Positions 32,686 through 44,520 of a stretch of DNA of 64,000 nt are shown here, in pieces. The notes below the pieces were generated by a model. It saw nothing but the letters and a program-made list of their open reading frames with translations, had not been told where the DNA came from and did not search any database. The position numbers and the translations under genes are program-made. Location: contig JANFAH010000019.1 in assembly GCA_024663395.1 (NCBI GenBank), positions 124,001 through 188,000 on the forward strand. Direction: 5' to 3'. This DNA comes from Pisolithus tinctorius. Its lineage: Eukaryota > Basidiomycota > Agaricomycetes > Boletales > Pisolithaceae. Position 1 is the stretch's first letter. Each line of letters starts with the position of its first letter.

Positions 32686-35600
32686 CTACGACGGAGGTGA
32701 GTAAGGTCCAGGTTTATGAGGATAGCGAGCATGGTAAGCAGCCAACAACTCGGAGGCATGTTCTAACTCTGTTGCCAACACCCAAGAGGTCTCGTCTTCA
32801 GTATTCTCATAGCCTGCCCAGCGGACTAGGTACAGCAACTGACAATGACGACAGCGGCGATCCACCTTTGAGTCGAGGATCTCTGAAATCTCGTACTCAA
32901 GGTCACCATCCACCTCAACAGGCGGAGGCGGAGGTTGGTGCCGATCAGGGAAGGGGTTCGGAGTAGTGGGCTCTAACTGCGACACGTGAAAGACAGGGTG
33001 GATGGCCCGCATCACATCAGGTAAGTGGAGGGTGATGGAATGTGTACCAGGCCTAGCTATGATAGCATAGGGGCCCAAGTTCTTCTCCGCAAGTTTAGCC
33101 GAAGGGCGGGTGGAGCGGAAGTACTTGGCCTTGACATAAGCCTGGTCACCGACCTTGAACTCTGGTGGCGGAATGCGTCTAGCATCAGCTGGACCTTGAT
33201 AGCGGAGTTGAGCGGCAGCCATCTCAGTGCGGAGGAAGTCGTGCAGGGCAGAAAGCTCCACAACATAGTTATGGGCCTTCGGAGAGGTGAGGTCGCGGTC
33301 AGAGTAAACTGACAAGTTCGGGTGGTACCCCTTATTAGTGAAAAAGGGAGAGACTCCAGTAGTAGCACTCGGCGCATTATTACAAGCAAACTCCGCTAGT
33401 GGGAGTAACTCCGACCAATCGTCTTGCTGATAGTTACAGTAGGTGCGGAGATACTGCTCGAGGGTCTGATTCATGCGCTCTGTCTGGCCATTGCCTTCTG
33501 GGTGGTAGCCCGATGTAAAATGAAGGCGCATATCTAAGGCCTTTCCGAGGGAGCGGAAGAAGTGCGACACAAACTCTGGACCCCTGTCGGAGGTGACATG
33601 AGCAGGTACTCCATGCTTGGAAAAGACGTGGGTAAGGAAGAGTTTTGCTAGGTCAGCAGAGGTGATGGAGTCATGGGTTGGAATGAACACGGTCTGTTTA
33701 GAAAGGCGGTCTACAACAACCAAGATGGCAGAGTAGCCTGCGGAGTTGGGGAGATGCTCAATGAAATCCATCGAGATGGAGTTCCATGGCTTCTCAGGGA
33801 CAGGAAGCTGCTTCAGTAGGCCAAAGGGGCGGTGACGAGGGACCTTACTGCGACCACAAGTGGTGCAGGACCTGACATAGTTCTTTACATCAGTGTGGAG
33901 GTTAGGCCATACGTACCCGCGGCGAACAAGCTCTACAGTGCAACTCTGCCCAAAGTGACCCGCAAGCGGATGGTCATGTTTAAACCAAAGCACTCGGAGG
34001 CGGAGACCATCAATGTCAGGGACAAAGATGCGGCCATCAAGGCGGAGGAGACCCTCATGGTCCAATGACCAGCGGAGGTCTGTCGGAGTTGGGAGATGGG
34101 AAGCGGAGATGGGGTCGGAGGGTAGTGCGGAGATGATGTCGGCATGGAGCTGCTCAACATCAAAGATCATGGCAGCTCGGAGCACAGGGGCCAAGAGGTG
34201 GGTAGTATGGAGGGACGAAGCGAACTGTTCCTGGGTAAACACAGGGCAGAGGTTATGAGGGTTTACCTGTGCGTAGTCCTTATCCCCCTCTTTTGGGTAA
34301 ACATCCCAGCGGTGGGTAAGTGCGTCGGGCTTGGCTCCAAGGCGGCCAGGGCGGAAGCGGATGGCTAGGTTGAACTGGGAGAGGTACTCCGACCAACGAG
34401 CCTGACGGCGGGTTAGGACCTTAGAGGTGGAGAAATACTCCAAGTTTTTATGGTCAGTCACCACGTCAGCAGGGGTGGTGGAACCTTCCAAGTAATGTCG
34501 CCAGTGGCGGAAGGCCTCGAAAATCGCCAACAGCTCCTTATCATGAGTGTCATAGTTGAGCTCCGGGGCAGTGAGTGTGCGGGAGTAAAAGGCAACTGGG
34601 TGGAGTTCACCATCGGAGCAGGTAATCGAGAGGATACCCGCAATGGCATAGTCCGATGCGTCAGTCTCAACTGTGACTGGGGCATCAGGCACCCAATGAG
34701 TAAGGATCGGAGCGGAGGTGAAGGCGGTCTTAAGGCAGAGGAAAGCGGAGCGGCACTCTTCGGAGAAGCTCCAAGGAGCACCCTTCTGAGTGAGGCGGGT
34801 GAGCGGAACAACTATGTCGGAGTAGTTACTAATGAACCGATGATAGAAGTTCGCAAACCCAAGAAAGGACTGGATGTCTTTAACCTTGCGTGGTTCAGGC
34901 CAATCATGAATGGACTGGACCTTATCAGCGGACATGGTCAGACTGGATGGGGAGAGGACATAGCCGAGGTACTTGACAGAGTCTTTGTGGAACTCGCACT
35001 TTTCCAGCTTAGCAAAGAGGCTATGCTGGCGGAGGTGGCGGAGGACCTCCTTTACACGTTGGCGGTGCAACTCCTCATTGTGGGAGTAGATGAGGATGTC
35101 ATCAAGGTAAACAACAACGCAGACATCGAGCATGTCGGCAAAGATGCTGTTAACAAACCACTGGAAAGCCGCTGGCGCATTAGTAAGACCGAAGGGCATA
35201 ACCAACCATTCATAGGAACCATAGCGAGTGCGAAAGGCAGTTTTCCATTCGTCACCAGCACCGATTCAGACTAAGTGGTAGGCATGGTGGAGGTCGATTT
35301 TACTATAGATTTTAGCGCGGCTCGGAGAATCGAGCAAGTCGGAGATGAGAGGGAGCGGGTAGCGGTCTTTCTTGGTGATTTTATTGAGTCCTCGGTAATC
35401 CACACAGAGGCGGAGCGAGCCATCCTTCTTCTTAACGAAGAGGACAGGAGCACCATGGGCAGAGGTTGACTGTTTAATGAAACCGTAGCTGAGGTGCTCA
35501 TCTATGAAAGTGCGGAGCGCCTCAAGCTCGGGCGGAGAGAGGGAGTAGACAGTGCCTAGAGGTGGAGAAGCCCCTTCTTCGAGATCTATATTTAAATCGA

Positions 35601-36400
35601 AGCTGCGGTGCGGAGGGAGTTCAGTAGCCTTTGCTTTACTAAAGACATCAGCGAACTCATGGTAGTTGGAGGGCACCGCAGAGAGATCAGGAGGTGCGGA
35701 GGGCATCGAAGAGGCTCGGAGTTTCATATCTTCGGGGCGGAGGTGCAAGCGGAACTGTGCGGAGCCAGGAAGGGCACATGCACGGACAAAGGCTGCAGCT
35801 CCGATGAGAGAGATATGCGGAGCAGTGCATGGCAAGCCAGCTGTCGGAGTAGGCAGCGGAGCTGATGTCGGAGGAGCGGATGGAGTGGAGGGTGTTGGTA
35901 CTGAAGCGGAAGTCGCAACAGAGGGTGACGGAGGCACCAAGGGCGTCGGCATTCTTTGTATCGATGGTCGGAACGAGATACTGCTCAATACCCAGTCAAT
36001 CGACGGATTGTAGCAGGTGAGCCAGTTGTGTCCCAAGACCAATGAACAGGCGGAATCCAACGGAGTTACATAACAGGAAACAGATGTGACATCACCAGAG
36101 GCAAAGCGGATGGAGAAATCTACTACTTGGGAAATGGCAGTATTACTAGTACCATCAAACAGTCGGAGAGGAATAGGCGGAGAGACATTTTTTGTTGGGA
36201 TTTTATATTTTTTAACTAAAGAGGGGTCGACGAAACAGTGCGAAGAGCCTGAGTCGACCAGAGTGGGGAAAGTATCTACGGAGAAATCAGGAAGAGAAAT
36301 AATCGGAAGAAGAGAATTAGGGTCGGAAAGAGCAGATGCGTTGAGGTGGACTTCTGCACGGATGGGATCAACGCTTCCTCCAGGACGTACAGGCTCCCTG
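32686..36400 (-). pseudogene. Element B pol: protease, RT, RNase H, integrase, chromodomain
   Basis: A single minus-strand frame with one TGA at 35266-35268. In order: protease [12 protein letters not shown] (about 36255); RT with MPFGLTNAPAAFQ and the intact catalytic box VYLDDILIYSH; RNase H with VETDASDYAIAGIL and DKELLAIFEAFRHW; integrase with HHCC residues in HDHPLAGHFGQ and CTTCGRSK, DDE core in ISMDFIEHLP, VTSDRGPEFVS and NGQTERMNQTLEQ; and a chromodomain LLYLVRWAGYENTEDETSW near 32790. The end is TAG at 32686-32688. The TGA falls between HHAYHLV and IGAGDEWKT, where an Arg fits. Confidence 0.93.
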
Positions 36401-36410
36401 GAGGAGCGGG

Positions 36411-37700
36411 TTAATTTTTTGGCTCTGACCTCTCCACAGGCGGAGCGGTCGGAGTGGCGGCCTTAGTGGCCCGGGCCTTGGCAGCGCGGGAAGTTGACTT
36501 TGGGCAGTCCTTGGCGGAGTGACCAGGTTCACCACAGAAGAGGCACAGCCCACCAGTAAGGCGGCGGAGCCGCTCAGCTGCTGTGAGCTTGCCATCTTTT
36601 CTGAGGAGGTGGTTGATGTCGGACTTTGGCGCTTCGGCCTTTTTAGAGTCGGACTTAGGGGCGGAGGATGATGCAGAGGATTTCGGCTTTGAGTCGGAGG
36701 TGCAGAGCGGAGTTCTTTCGGCAGGAGGAGGCTTGGCGGAGTGGGAGACTTCTGACTTGCGCTCCCAGTAGCGCACATCTACTGTCTGGGCCAACTCGCG
36801 GAGTGCATGAAGAGTGGCGGGCTTGCCGACACGGGACACTTCATCCTTGATGCGGTCAGGGAGACCCGAGTAGAAGCGGTGGCGGAGTGCACCTTCACCA
36901 TAGTCTTTTACCTGAGAAGCCCAGCGGTTGAACTCCACTAAGTACTTCGCAATACGCGAAGAGTCCTTCATGGTAAGGTTTTCCAGATGCTGGATGGCAT
37001 TGGCAGCAGCATCATGAGGGCCGAAGTTGGTAGTGAGCTCACGGAGGAACTCGCGGTGGTCATCCATCCACAGTGGACAATTAAGGTAATCATCCGGATT
37101 GAGAAGGTCTGGTTCGAACCAGGCTAATGCCATGCCCTTAAGGTAGGACTGCACATATGTGACCTTGGCTCGGTCGGAGCGGAATGCCCGAGGGCGGTCC
37201 TGGAAATTGAGCTCGCACTGGACCAGGAACTCACGGAGTTTTTTAGGGTCGGACCCATCAAAGGTGTCCAGCTCGCGGACCTTGGTTCACGGAGCGGAGT
37301 CTCCAGAGCGCTGGTTGGAGCGGGCTAGGGCATGGATGGCCCGGGTCAGAGCAAGGACCGGGTCATCAAGGGGATCTGCGAGGTTGTCGGGATCATCCTC
37401 ATCATCAGGCCCATCACCAGGATGATAGTCAGGATCATTGGGGTCATCATCAGGGTCACCTGGTCCACCTCCGCCAGGGTGAATGATGATAGGAGGTGGC
37501 GGAGAGCGGAGGGCGGACTGCTGACAGATGGAGGGTGTAGCGTGTGAGGCACTGTCTGGAGCAGGGTCGGAGTTGGAGCGCCCCCTGGAGGAGAAGCTCC
37601 GGAAGGGCTCAACAACTGAAGGGAGACGTCGGGGGTTTGCCAAGGCTGTAGCAAGGGCCTCGGTAGCATCCCGTTGTCGGAGACGTGTCATGGGAGGCAT
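36411..37700 (-). pseudogene. Element B gag with zinc knuckle
   Basis: Start ATG at 37700 (MPPMTRLRQRDATEAL), then a Pro/Asp/Gly-rich acidic stretch. A single TGA at 37287 (…SGDSAP then TKVRELDTFDG) lies where Arg is expected. The retrotransposon gag core follows (MALAWFEPDLL, FGPHDAAANAIQHLENLTMK, FYSGLPDRIKDEV) and ends with the CCHC knuckle CLFCGEPGHSAKDC and a TAA at 36411-36413. Pol follows immediately in another frame. Confidence 0.9.
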
Positions 37701-37755
37701 AGCAGATGTGGTAAGGGAAGTGAGAGAGCTCGTACAAGTGATAGTACGAATATAC

Positions 37756-38570
37756 TGTCAAGGTCAGACAACACCCCTGGCTCCTTCTTAGGGCGGAGTT
37801 GGAGCGGGTTGGGCTGCGGAGTACAGTGGTCAAAGTCCGAAGTGAATCCGACCACTGGGTGGTGAGATATTCGATGAACAGTGAGCGGAGGGGTATGAAG
37901 GAAAGTCTCGGAGACTGAGGTCGGAGTCGGAGTCGGAGGTCAGAGGTCGGAGGTCGGATGAGAGGGCGTTGGGTTCAGCTAGTGCGCTGCCCCCTTGCAC
38001 GAGCTCAGCCCTCGTATTTCAGAGGTGGAGCGGACTCAGAGGAAGTGGAGACGAAACTCCGGAGGGGACTGAGAGGGAGTCGAAGGTGGGGACTTTATTC
38101 GATATTCGTACTGATTACATCGGAGTACTACGTGGCCTTATATACGATGTAGGTCAAGGGCGGTGCAGTACGGAATGTAAACCAATAAGTGTATAGTGGG
38201 TTAGAGTCCTTCTGACACAAGGGATAGAGGGTAGGGATGATGGGGACCTTAACTGAGACAAAGAAACTACTACAACGAGGATGAGAGGGTAAATACCGAA
38301 GGAGCGGAAGAATGGAGAAAACCGACACGAGGGTGGAACCCTATCTAGAATGCAGGGCCGCAAGTCCGACAGCCCACGTGACCAACCTTAGGGCGGAGTT
38401 GAGCAGAGTTGGTCAGAACATGGACAGGGGACCTCGGAGAGGTGTGGAGATGTGTCGGGAGGGTCAGAGGAGCGTGGGAACACATCGGAGGAGGGCGGAG
38501 AAGCGCAGGAACATGTCGGAGGAGGGCGGAGCAGGTATTAGGGGCTTATGCTGGTGTCATGGTCATGACA
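37756..38570 (-). repeat. Element B LTR (5' LTR in element orientation)
   Basis: Starts TGTCAAGGTCAGACAAC and ends GGTCATGACA. It is adjacent to the gag start, as expected for the promoter-bearing LTR of a leftward element. Confidence 0.95.
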
Positions 38571-38575
38571 CTAGG

Positions 38576-38994
38576 AACCAGAGCGACCGCGGTCCACAGG
38601 AGCTGCCCCTGCTGGCTATATCTGTGCTCAATCGCACTGCCTGTCGTGAAGCACTGGACATCATTGACAAAATCACGACGAGCGACAGCTGGGCAACTCC
38701 GCCAGCTCCGTCCACCAATTACTCCTCAGCATCCAGGACTACCCCTAGGAGGAGCCCGAAGACATATAAAAAGCAAACTTCGAACGTTCAGTTGACCAGC
38801 ACCCCATGATCAATAATGCACTTCACGACGCTTGAACTAGAATGCTTCTGCATCATCGCTACTGCCATCCGCAATGGCTCATTTGACATCAAACGAGACA
38901 TTGTTCCCCCCAGCTATGTTAACTTCTGCGTCCTTCATGCAGACGATCCTGATCCATACCTTCGATACCCCCTTCCTCCTGCATTTGGGCAAGC
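38576..38994 (+). pseudogene. Element A: polyprotein extension beyond integrase, first part
   Basis: Continues the reading frame of element A after the B insertion (LLAISVLNRTACREALDIID), with a TGA at 38807 and then MHFTTLELECFCIIATAIRN up to 38994, where element C is inserted. No known domain is visible. It is joined in frame with 46418-47020. The function of such a post-integrase extension is unknown. Confidence 0.7.
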
Positions 38995-39480
38995 TGTTAA
39001 GTCCGTGACTGGGATGGGGGTCGAAGGCCAAAGGCCAAGTGCCGGGGGCAACAACCCTTGGTCTTAGCTCGTGCACTAGACCCTTGTGCAAGCCAGGTTG
39101 AGGTCAGAGAAAGCCGAGGGGGATCAGGAGCAAAAGCCAAGAGTCAACTCAGGCTTAAGCTGGGGACTTGGGGTGAACTAAGTTGATATTCAGACTGTGG
39201 GGCTAAGTACAACGTACATAGAGTATATATACCGAAGACTGGTAACCCGAAGGCCGGGGTTGCCAGTGGGGGACTAAATAGCTGTACAAGGAACCAACTA
39301 AAGGTTAAGCGAGGAGACAGGGATCAGAGAGCCAGAGACAGACACTGCCCCGGCACAAGCAAGGGCAGTACAGAAGGCTAACTAGAAAAGTATAGTAAGG
39401 AACAGGGTTTGTTTCGGCATTTGGCATTGACTCGGCGTTCTGAGCATAAGACCGAACCGAGGGTTTCTCAGTATATGACA
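38995..39480 (-). repeat. Element C LTR (3' LTR in element orientation)
   Basis: Starts TGTTAAGTCCGTGACTGGG and ends AGTATATGACA. It is followed inside the element by a C-rich tract (complement of a polypurine tract), as in element B. Confidence 0.94.
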
Positions 39481-39587
39481 GTATCCCCCCCTTAGGGTCG
39501 AGCCCTCAAGACCCGCCCTAAGGTACACGAGGTCGGCAGTCGCCGTGCCGATGGAACACATGCTCCCTGGGGTTAAAAGGTGCATTT

Positions 39588-40691
39588 TTGCGAAGATCAT
39601 TTTCTCCCAACTTCTTCATCATGTCTTCCCATCAAGCTTCCCCATGCGTACTCAATGACCCATCTGGCTTTCAGAAGGCCACCACGCCCGAGCTCCAGAT
39701 CACCAGCGACGACGAGGAGGCTGACATCCGGGCTAAGATGGCCAAGCGCAAGCAGCGCAAGGCTGCGAGGGAAGAGGCTGCCTGGCTGGAGGCTGAAAGG
39801 CTTGAGAGGGAGCAGCTAGAGGCAGAGCAGCGCGAGAGGGAGCGGTTGGAAGCTGAACAGCGTGAAAGGGAGTGGGTGGAGGCCGAGAAGAAAGAGCAGG
39901 AGTGGTTGGAAGCCGAGCGCCGAGAACGGGAGAACCAGGTGCAACAGAGGGCAGGGGAGCCGAAAAGCAAGGAGTGGGAGAAGACTGTCGGTGTTGCAAA
40001 CACCAAGTCATGCCGACAGTGCAAAAAGGGTTGGGTGCCATGCACCTTTGGTCGCACACAGCAGAGCAGGTGCAAGAAGAGGACGTGCGACCGGTGCACT
40101 GAAATGAAGATCAGGTGCAAGCTGCCTGAGGGAGTGGAGCCCAAGATTGAAGAGGCCGGGGCAAAGGCCAGGAAGAAGAGAGCACTGGAGGATGTCACGT
40201 TGCCGAGGGCCGGGGAGAAGAAGAAAGTCACCCGAACCGAGTCTGGGGTGCCCGGTGAGTCGGAAGCCAGCCCCTCAGGAGTGGTTGCACCCACCACCGC
40301 TTCCTCTGACCCTCTGGTTGTGGCGGTGGTTAAAGGTTTCGAGCTGATCACAGCAGCCATGGACCGTCAGACCGCCAAGATGCGAGCCAGGAGGGAGACC
40401 CAGCGCTGATTCAACAGTTGGCTGGGTGATTTATTGGGTGAGTTTGAGTTTGCTCTTCGCCCGTCCACCCCATCATCTGAGTCCAGTGAAGAGCTGCACT
40501 CAGACGTGGCAGACCTGGAGCTCAAGAGCCTCCAGTCGGATCGTGAAGGAGCAGGGGTGGAGTTGGACAAGGGTGTCATGTGCCGGCCTGAGGATGTGCA
40601 CATGAAGGGTCGGTGGTCTGACTCGGGGAGTGGGGAGGAAAGGGAGCTCTGGGCGAGTGACAGAGAGGTGTTCGAGGGGGATTCCGAGTGA
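39588..40691 (+). pseudogene. Element C accessory gene: coiled coil plus Cys-rich (Zn2Cys6-like) module
   Basis: Plus-strand frame opposite to gag-pol, about 367 residues with one TGA at 40407. Order: residues 1-60 polar; a long charged helix with repeated 'LEAEQREREWVEAE'-like units (about 39770-39950) predicted as coiled coil; a Cys-rich module with CRQCKKGWVPC and CDRCTEMKIRCKLP, resembling a fungal Zn2Cys6 cluster; a basic stretch (KARKKRALED); and an acidic C-terminus (SSESSEELHSD). It could be a DNA- or RNA-binding accessory protein of the element. I know of no named homologue. The antisense frame on the other strand is a shadow. Confidence 0.65.
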
Positions 40692-40810
40692 ATGTGCCGG
40701 TCTGAGCTGAATGCCGGTGTAAATACTGTACATACTTTTCAATGCATCAACCGTCTTAGTATAGTAAGGAAAGTAAGAACAAGAAGAAGGAAAGAAAGGT
40801 AGAGGAATGT

Positions 40811-43800
40811 TTAGCTAGTGACCGGTCCAGGTTTACCGGGATAGCTGGCATGGAAAGCCGTGAGTAGGTCCTCGGCATTGCTCAGCTCGGTGGCCGGCAG
40901 CCAGGATGTTTCTTCATCGGTGCCCTCATAGCCAGCCCAGCGTACCAGGTACTGTAGCTTACACTTCCATCACCGGTCCACCTTTGAGTCAAGGATCTCG
41001 GCGATCTCGTACTCTGGTTCACTGTCTACCTCGATCAGAGGTGGTGGTGGTTGAGTTCGGTTTGGGATAGTGTTGGGGTGTGCCGGTTCTAACTGTGACA
41101 CGTGGAACACCGGGTGTACCGCATGCATGGAGTCCGGGAGGCGAAGGGTGAATGAGTGGGTGCCGGGCTGGGCTATTACCAAGTAAGGGCCTAGGTTCTT
41201 GTCTGCAAGTTTCTGTGATGGTCTTGTGGTCCGGAAGTACTTGGCTTTGACATAGACCTGATCGCCAAGGTTGATCTTGGGCGCCGGTAGCCTTTTAGCA
41301 TCTGCCAGGCCTTGGTATCTAGCTTGGGCTAGTGCCATCTCTTCTCATAGGAACTGGTGTAGTTCGTCTAGGTCCATGGCGTAGTCCCTAGCCTGTGCCG
41401 AGGACAAGTCCCTCTTGGGGAAGACTGAGAGGTTAGGGTGATAACCCTTGTTGGCAAAGAAGGGGGAAACACCAGTGGTAGCACTCGGGGCATTGTTGTA
41501 GGCAAACTCGGCCAATGGAAGTAACCCAGCCCAGTTGTCCTGTTGGTAGTTGCAATATACCCGGAGGTACTGTTCCAAGGTCTGGTTTGCTCGTTCGGTC
41601 TGGCCATCTCCTTCCAGGTGGTATCCAGAAGTGAAGTGTAGGCGCATATCCAGCACTTTACCCAAAGACCAGAAGAAGTGCGAGACAAACTCAGAGCCTC
41701 GGTCGGAGGTTACATGTGCCAGGACACTGTGTTTTGAGAATACATGGAGTAGGAAGAGCTTAGCAAGCTCAGGGGAGGTAATGGTGTCATGGGTGGGTAT
41801 GAATATAGCCTGCTTGGACAGTCAGTCCACGACCACCAGGATAGCGGTGTAACCACCGGACGCCGGTAGGTGTTCAATGAAATCCATAGAAATGGAATTC
41901 CATGGCTTTTCCGGTATCAGCAGTTGTTTCAGGGTGCCGTATGGTCGGTGTCTGGGTGTTTTGGCTCTTGCACACATAGTGCAGGACCTCACATACTCTT
42001 TGACGAAGGTGCAGATGCTGGGCCAGGTATACTCTCACCAGATCAGTTCCAACATCCGATTCTGGCCAAAGTGTCCTGACAGTGGGTGATCATGTTTGTA
42101 CCGAAGGACCTTGAGCCGAAGGTCATTGGCATCTGGTACATAGATCCGGTTATCAAGGCATAGCAGACCGGTGCTGTCAACCGACCACCGAGGGTCGGAG
42201 GTGTCTGTGAGTCGGTGTTGGGACAGTGGGTCCAAGGGTAGTGCGGCGAGTATTTCATTGTGGAGTTGTTCTACATCCATTAGAAGGCTGGCACATAGTA
42301 CGGGGTACTCCAAGCATGTGGTGTGGAGAGCCAAGACCAACTGTTCTTGCATGAACACTGGTCGGAGGTTGTGGGGGTTTGCCTGGGCATAGCCCCTATC
42401 CCCCTCTTTGGGGTAGATGTCCCATCGTCTAGTGAGAGCATTGGGCTCAGCACTGAGCTTACCCAGGCAGAAACAGATGACAAGGTTGAACTGTGACAGG
42501 TACTCAGACCATCGGGCTTGCCGGCGTGTGAGTACCTTAGAGGTTGAGATGTATTCTAGGTTTTTGTGGTCGGTGACCACATCAATGGGCAGAGGGGCAC
42601 CCTCCAAGTAGTGTCTCCAGGCCCGGAAGGCTTCAAAGATAGCAAGCAACTCCTTATCGTGGGTGTCATAGTTGAGTTCCAGCACAGACAGTGTCCGGGA
42701 ATAAAAGGCAACCGGGCGAAGTTGGTTGTCTTCACTGGTAATGGACAGTATGCCGGCGATGGCATAGTCTGAAGCGTTGGTCTCCACTGTGAGTTGGGTG
42801 CCGGGAACAAAGTGAGTAAGGACAGGAGCGGTGGTGAAAGCCTCTTTGAGTGTAATGAAGGCCGACCGGCACTCCTTGGAGAAGTTCCAGGGTATGTTTT
42901 TTCATGTAAGGCAGGTTAAGGGGACAACAATGTCCAAGTAGTTATAGATGAAATGCCGGTAGAAGTTGGCAAAGCCTAGGAAGGATTGGATGTCCTTGAC
43001 CTTCTGGGGCTCGGGCCAGTTGCAGACAGCTTTGATCTTTTCACCAGACATGGTGAGGCCGGTCGGCGAAAGGCAGTAGCCTAGGTACTCTACTGACTCG
43101 GAGTGGAACTCACATTTTTCCAGCTTGGCATACAGGCCATGTTTCCGGAGTCGGCGCAGAACCTCTTTAACATGCTGCCAGTGCGAGTTCTTGTCGTTGG
43201 AGTAGATGAGTATGTCATCCAGGTAGACCATGATGCACACATCTAGGAGGTCGGCGAACACTGTGTTGACGAAGCGTTGGAACACCGCCAGGGCGTTGGA
43301 CAGGCCGAAAGGCATAACAAGCCATTCAAAGGACCCATACTGAGTGCAGAATGCGGTTTTCCATTCATCACCATTGGCAATCTGGACCAGGTGATATGCG
43401 TGTCTGAGGTCGATTTTGGTGTAAACCTTGGCCTGGGATGGCGAGTCTAGGAGGTCGGTGATGAGGGGAAGTGGGTATCGGTCCTTTTTGGTGATCTTGT
43501 TCAAGCCCCGAAAGTCGACACAAAGCTGAAGGGAGCTGTCCTTCTTTTTGACAAAGAGGACCGGCGCTCTGTGGGGGGAAGAGGTTGGTCGGATGAACCT
43601 GGTGGTCAGATGCTCGTCTAGGAAGGCCCAGAGAGCTTCAAGCTCTACCAGTGACAGGGAGTAGATAGGGCCAAGGGGTGGTGATGAGTCTCCTTCCAGC
43701 TCGATCTTAAGATCATGTTCTCAGTGGGGTGCTAGGGTAGTGGCTTTGGATTTACTGAACACATTGGTGTACTCATGGTACTCCGGTGGAATGCCAGAGA

Positions 43801-44467
43801 GGTTCGGTGCATCTTCTACTTTTGAAGACTGAAGGGAGGTGAGGGCCAAGGGATGGAGCTGGAGGCTGAACTGAGAAGACCCTTCAAGTTTGCATGCCCG
43901 GACATAGGCTGCGGCATTGATGAAGGCAATAGGTGGGCAAGTCAAGCCCAGTGCAACCAGTTTCTCTAATTGCGGGGTCAGATGCTCATTAGAGCCGAGG
44001 GTGGTTGTGCCAGGAGCCGAAGGCTCGGGGTCAGGGGGTGACGTCGGGGGGTCTGGCACTTGTTGTACAGGTGTCTGGAATCTAATACTGCTCAAGACCC
44101 AGTCAATCGATGGATTGTTTTGGGTGAGCCAGTTGTATCCTAAGACTGCCTTGCATTTGGAGTCCAGCAGGGTTGCATAGAGGGTGACCGGGGTTGCATT
44201 GCCGGAGGGAAAAACGAAGATGAGATCTGCTGCCTGGGTGATGACCGAGTTGGATGTGCCATCAAACAGCCAAAGCTGGACTGGTGGGACGGAGTAAAGG
44301 GGAACAGAGATTTTATTTGCAAATTTTGTATCTATGAAACAGTGTGTGGAGCCAGAGTCGATGAGTACCGGGAATGCTGGCTCGTCATAGGATGCTAGAG
44401 AAACAGTAGGCATAAGACTATTTGGATTGCAAAGAGCAGACACGTTGAGCTTAACCTCCGAGAGCAC
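40811..44467 (-). pseudogene. Element C pol: protease, RT, RNase H, integrase, chromodomain
   Basis: Minus-strand frame broken by TGA codons at about 43721, 42902, 42035, 41824, 41345 and 40968, each where Arg fits. Protease LIDSGSTHCFIDTKF (about 44350); RT with MPFGLSNALAVFQ and the catalytic VYLDDILIYSN; RNase H where the usual VETDASDYA reads VETNASDYA (Asp to Asn by a CpG change); integrase with VTSDRGSEFVS and DGQTERANQTLEQYL; chromodomain LQYLVRWAGYEGTDEETSW; end TAA at 40811-40813. Not functional as it stands. Confidence 0.9.
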
Positions 44468-44520
44468 ACCACCAGAGTCAATGCAGTCCTCAGGGTGTGC
44501 AAGGTTCTGAGGACCACCGA

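Larger units (their letters stand above)
31827..38570 (-). mobile_element. Chromodomain gypsy retrotransposon B, nearly intact
   Basis: Two 815-bp LTRs with very few differences and the target duplication CTAGG (31822-31826, 38571-38575), so the insertion is recent. Genes read leftward: gag (37700-36411) then pol (about 36400-32686). A purine-rich tract (complement of TATCCCCCCCTTAGG) lies next to the left LTR, as expected for the 3' end of a minus-strand element. Only two in-frame TGA codons separate it from full coding capacity. It is inserted in the integrase tail of element A. Confidence 0.95.

Noticed and set aside
34450..35274. 274-codon plus-strand frame
   Set aside because: Antisense shadow of the reverse transcriptase of element B; no domain.
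39671..40360. 229-codon minus-strand frame
   Set aside because: Mirror of the charged coiled-coil frame at 39588-40409; low-complexity Ser/Ala/Leu product.
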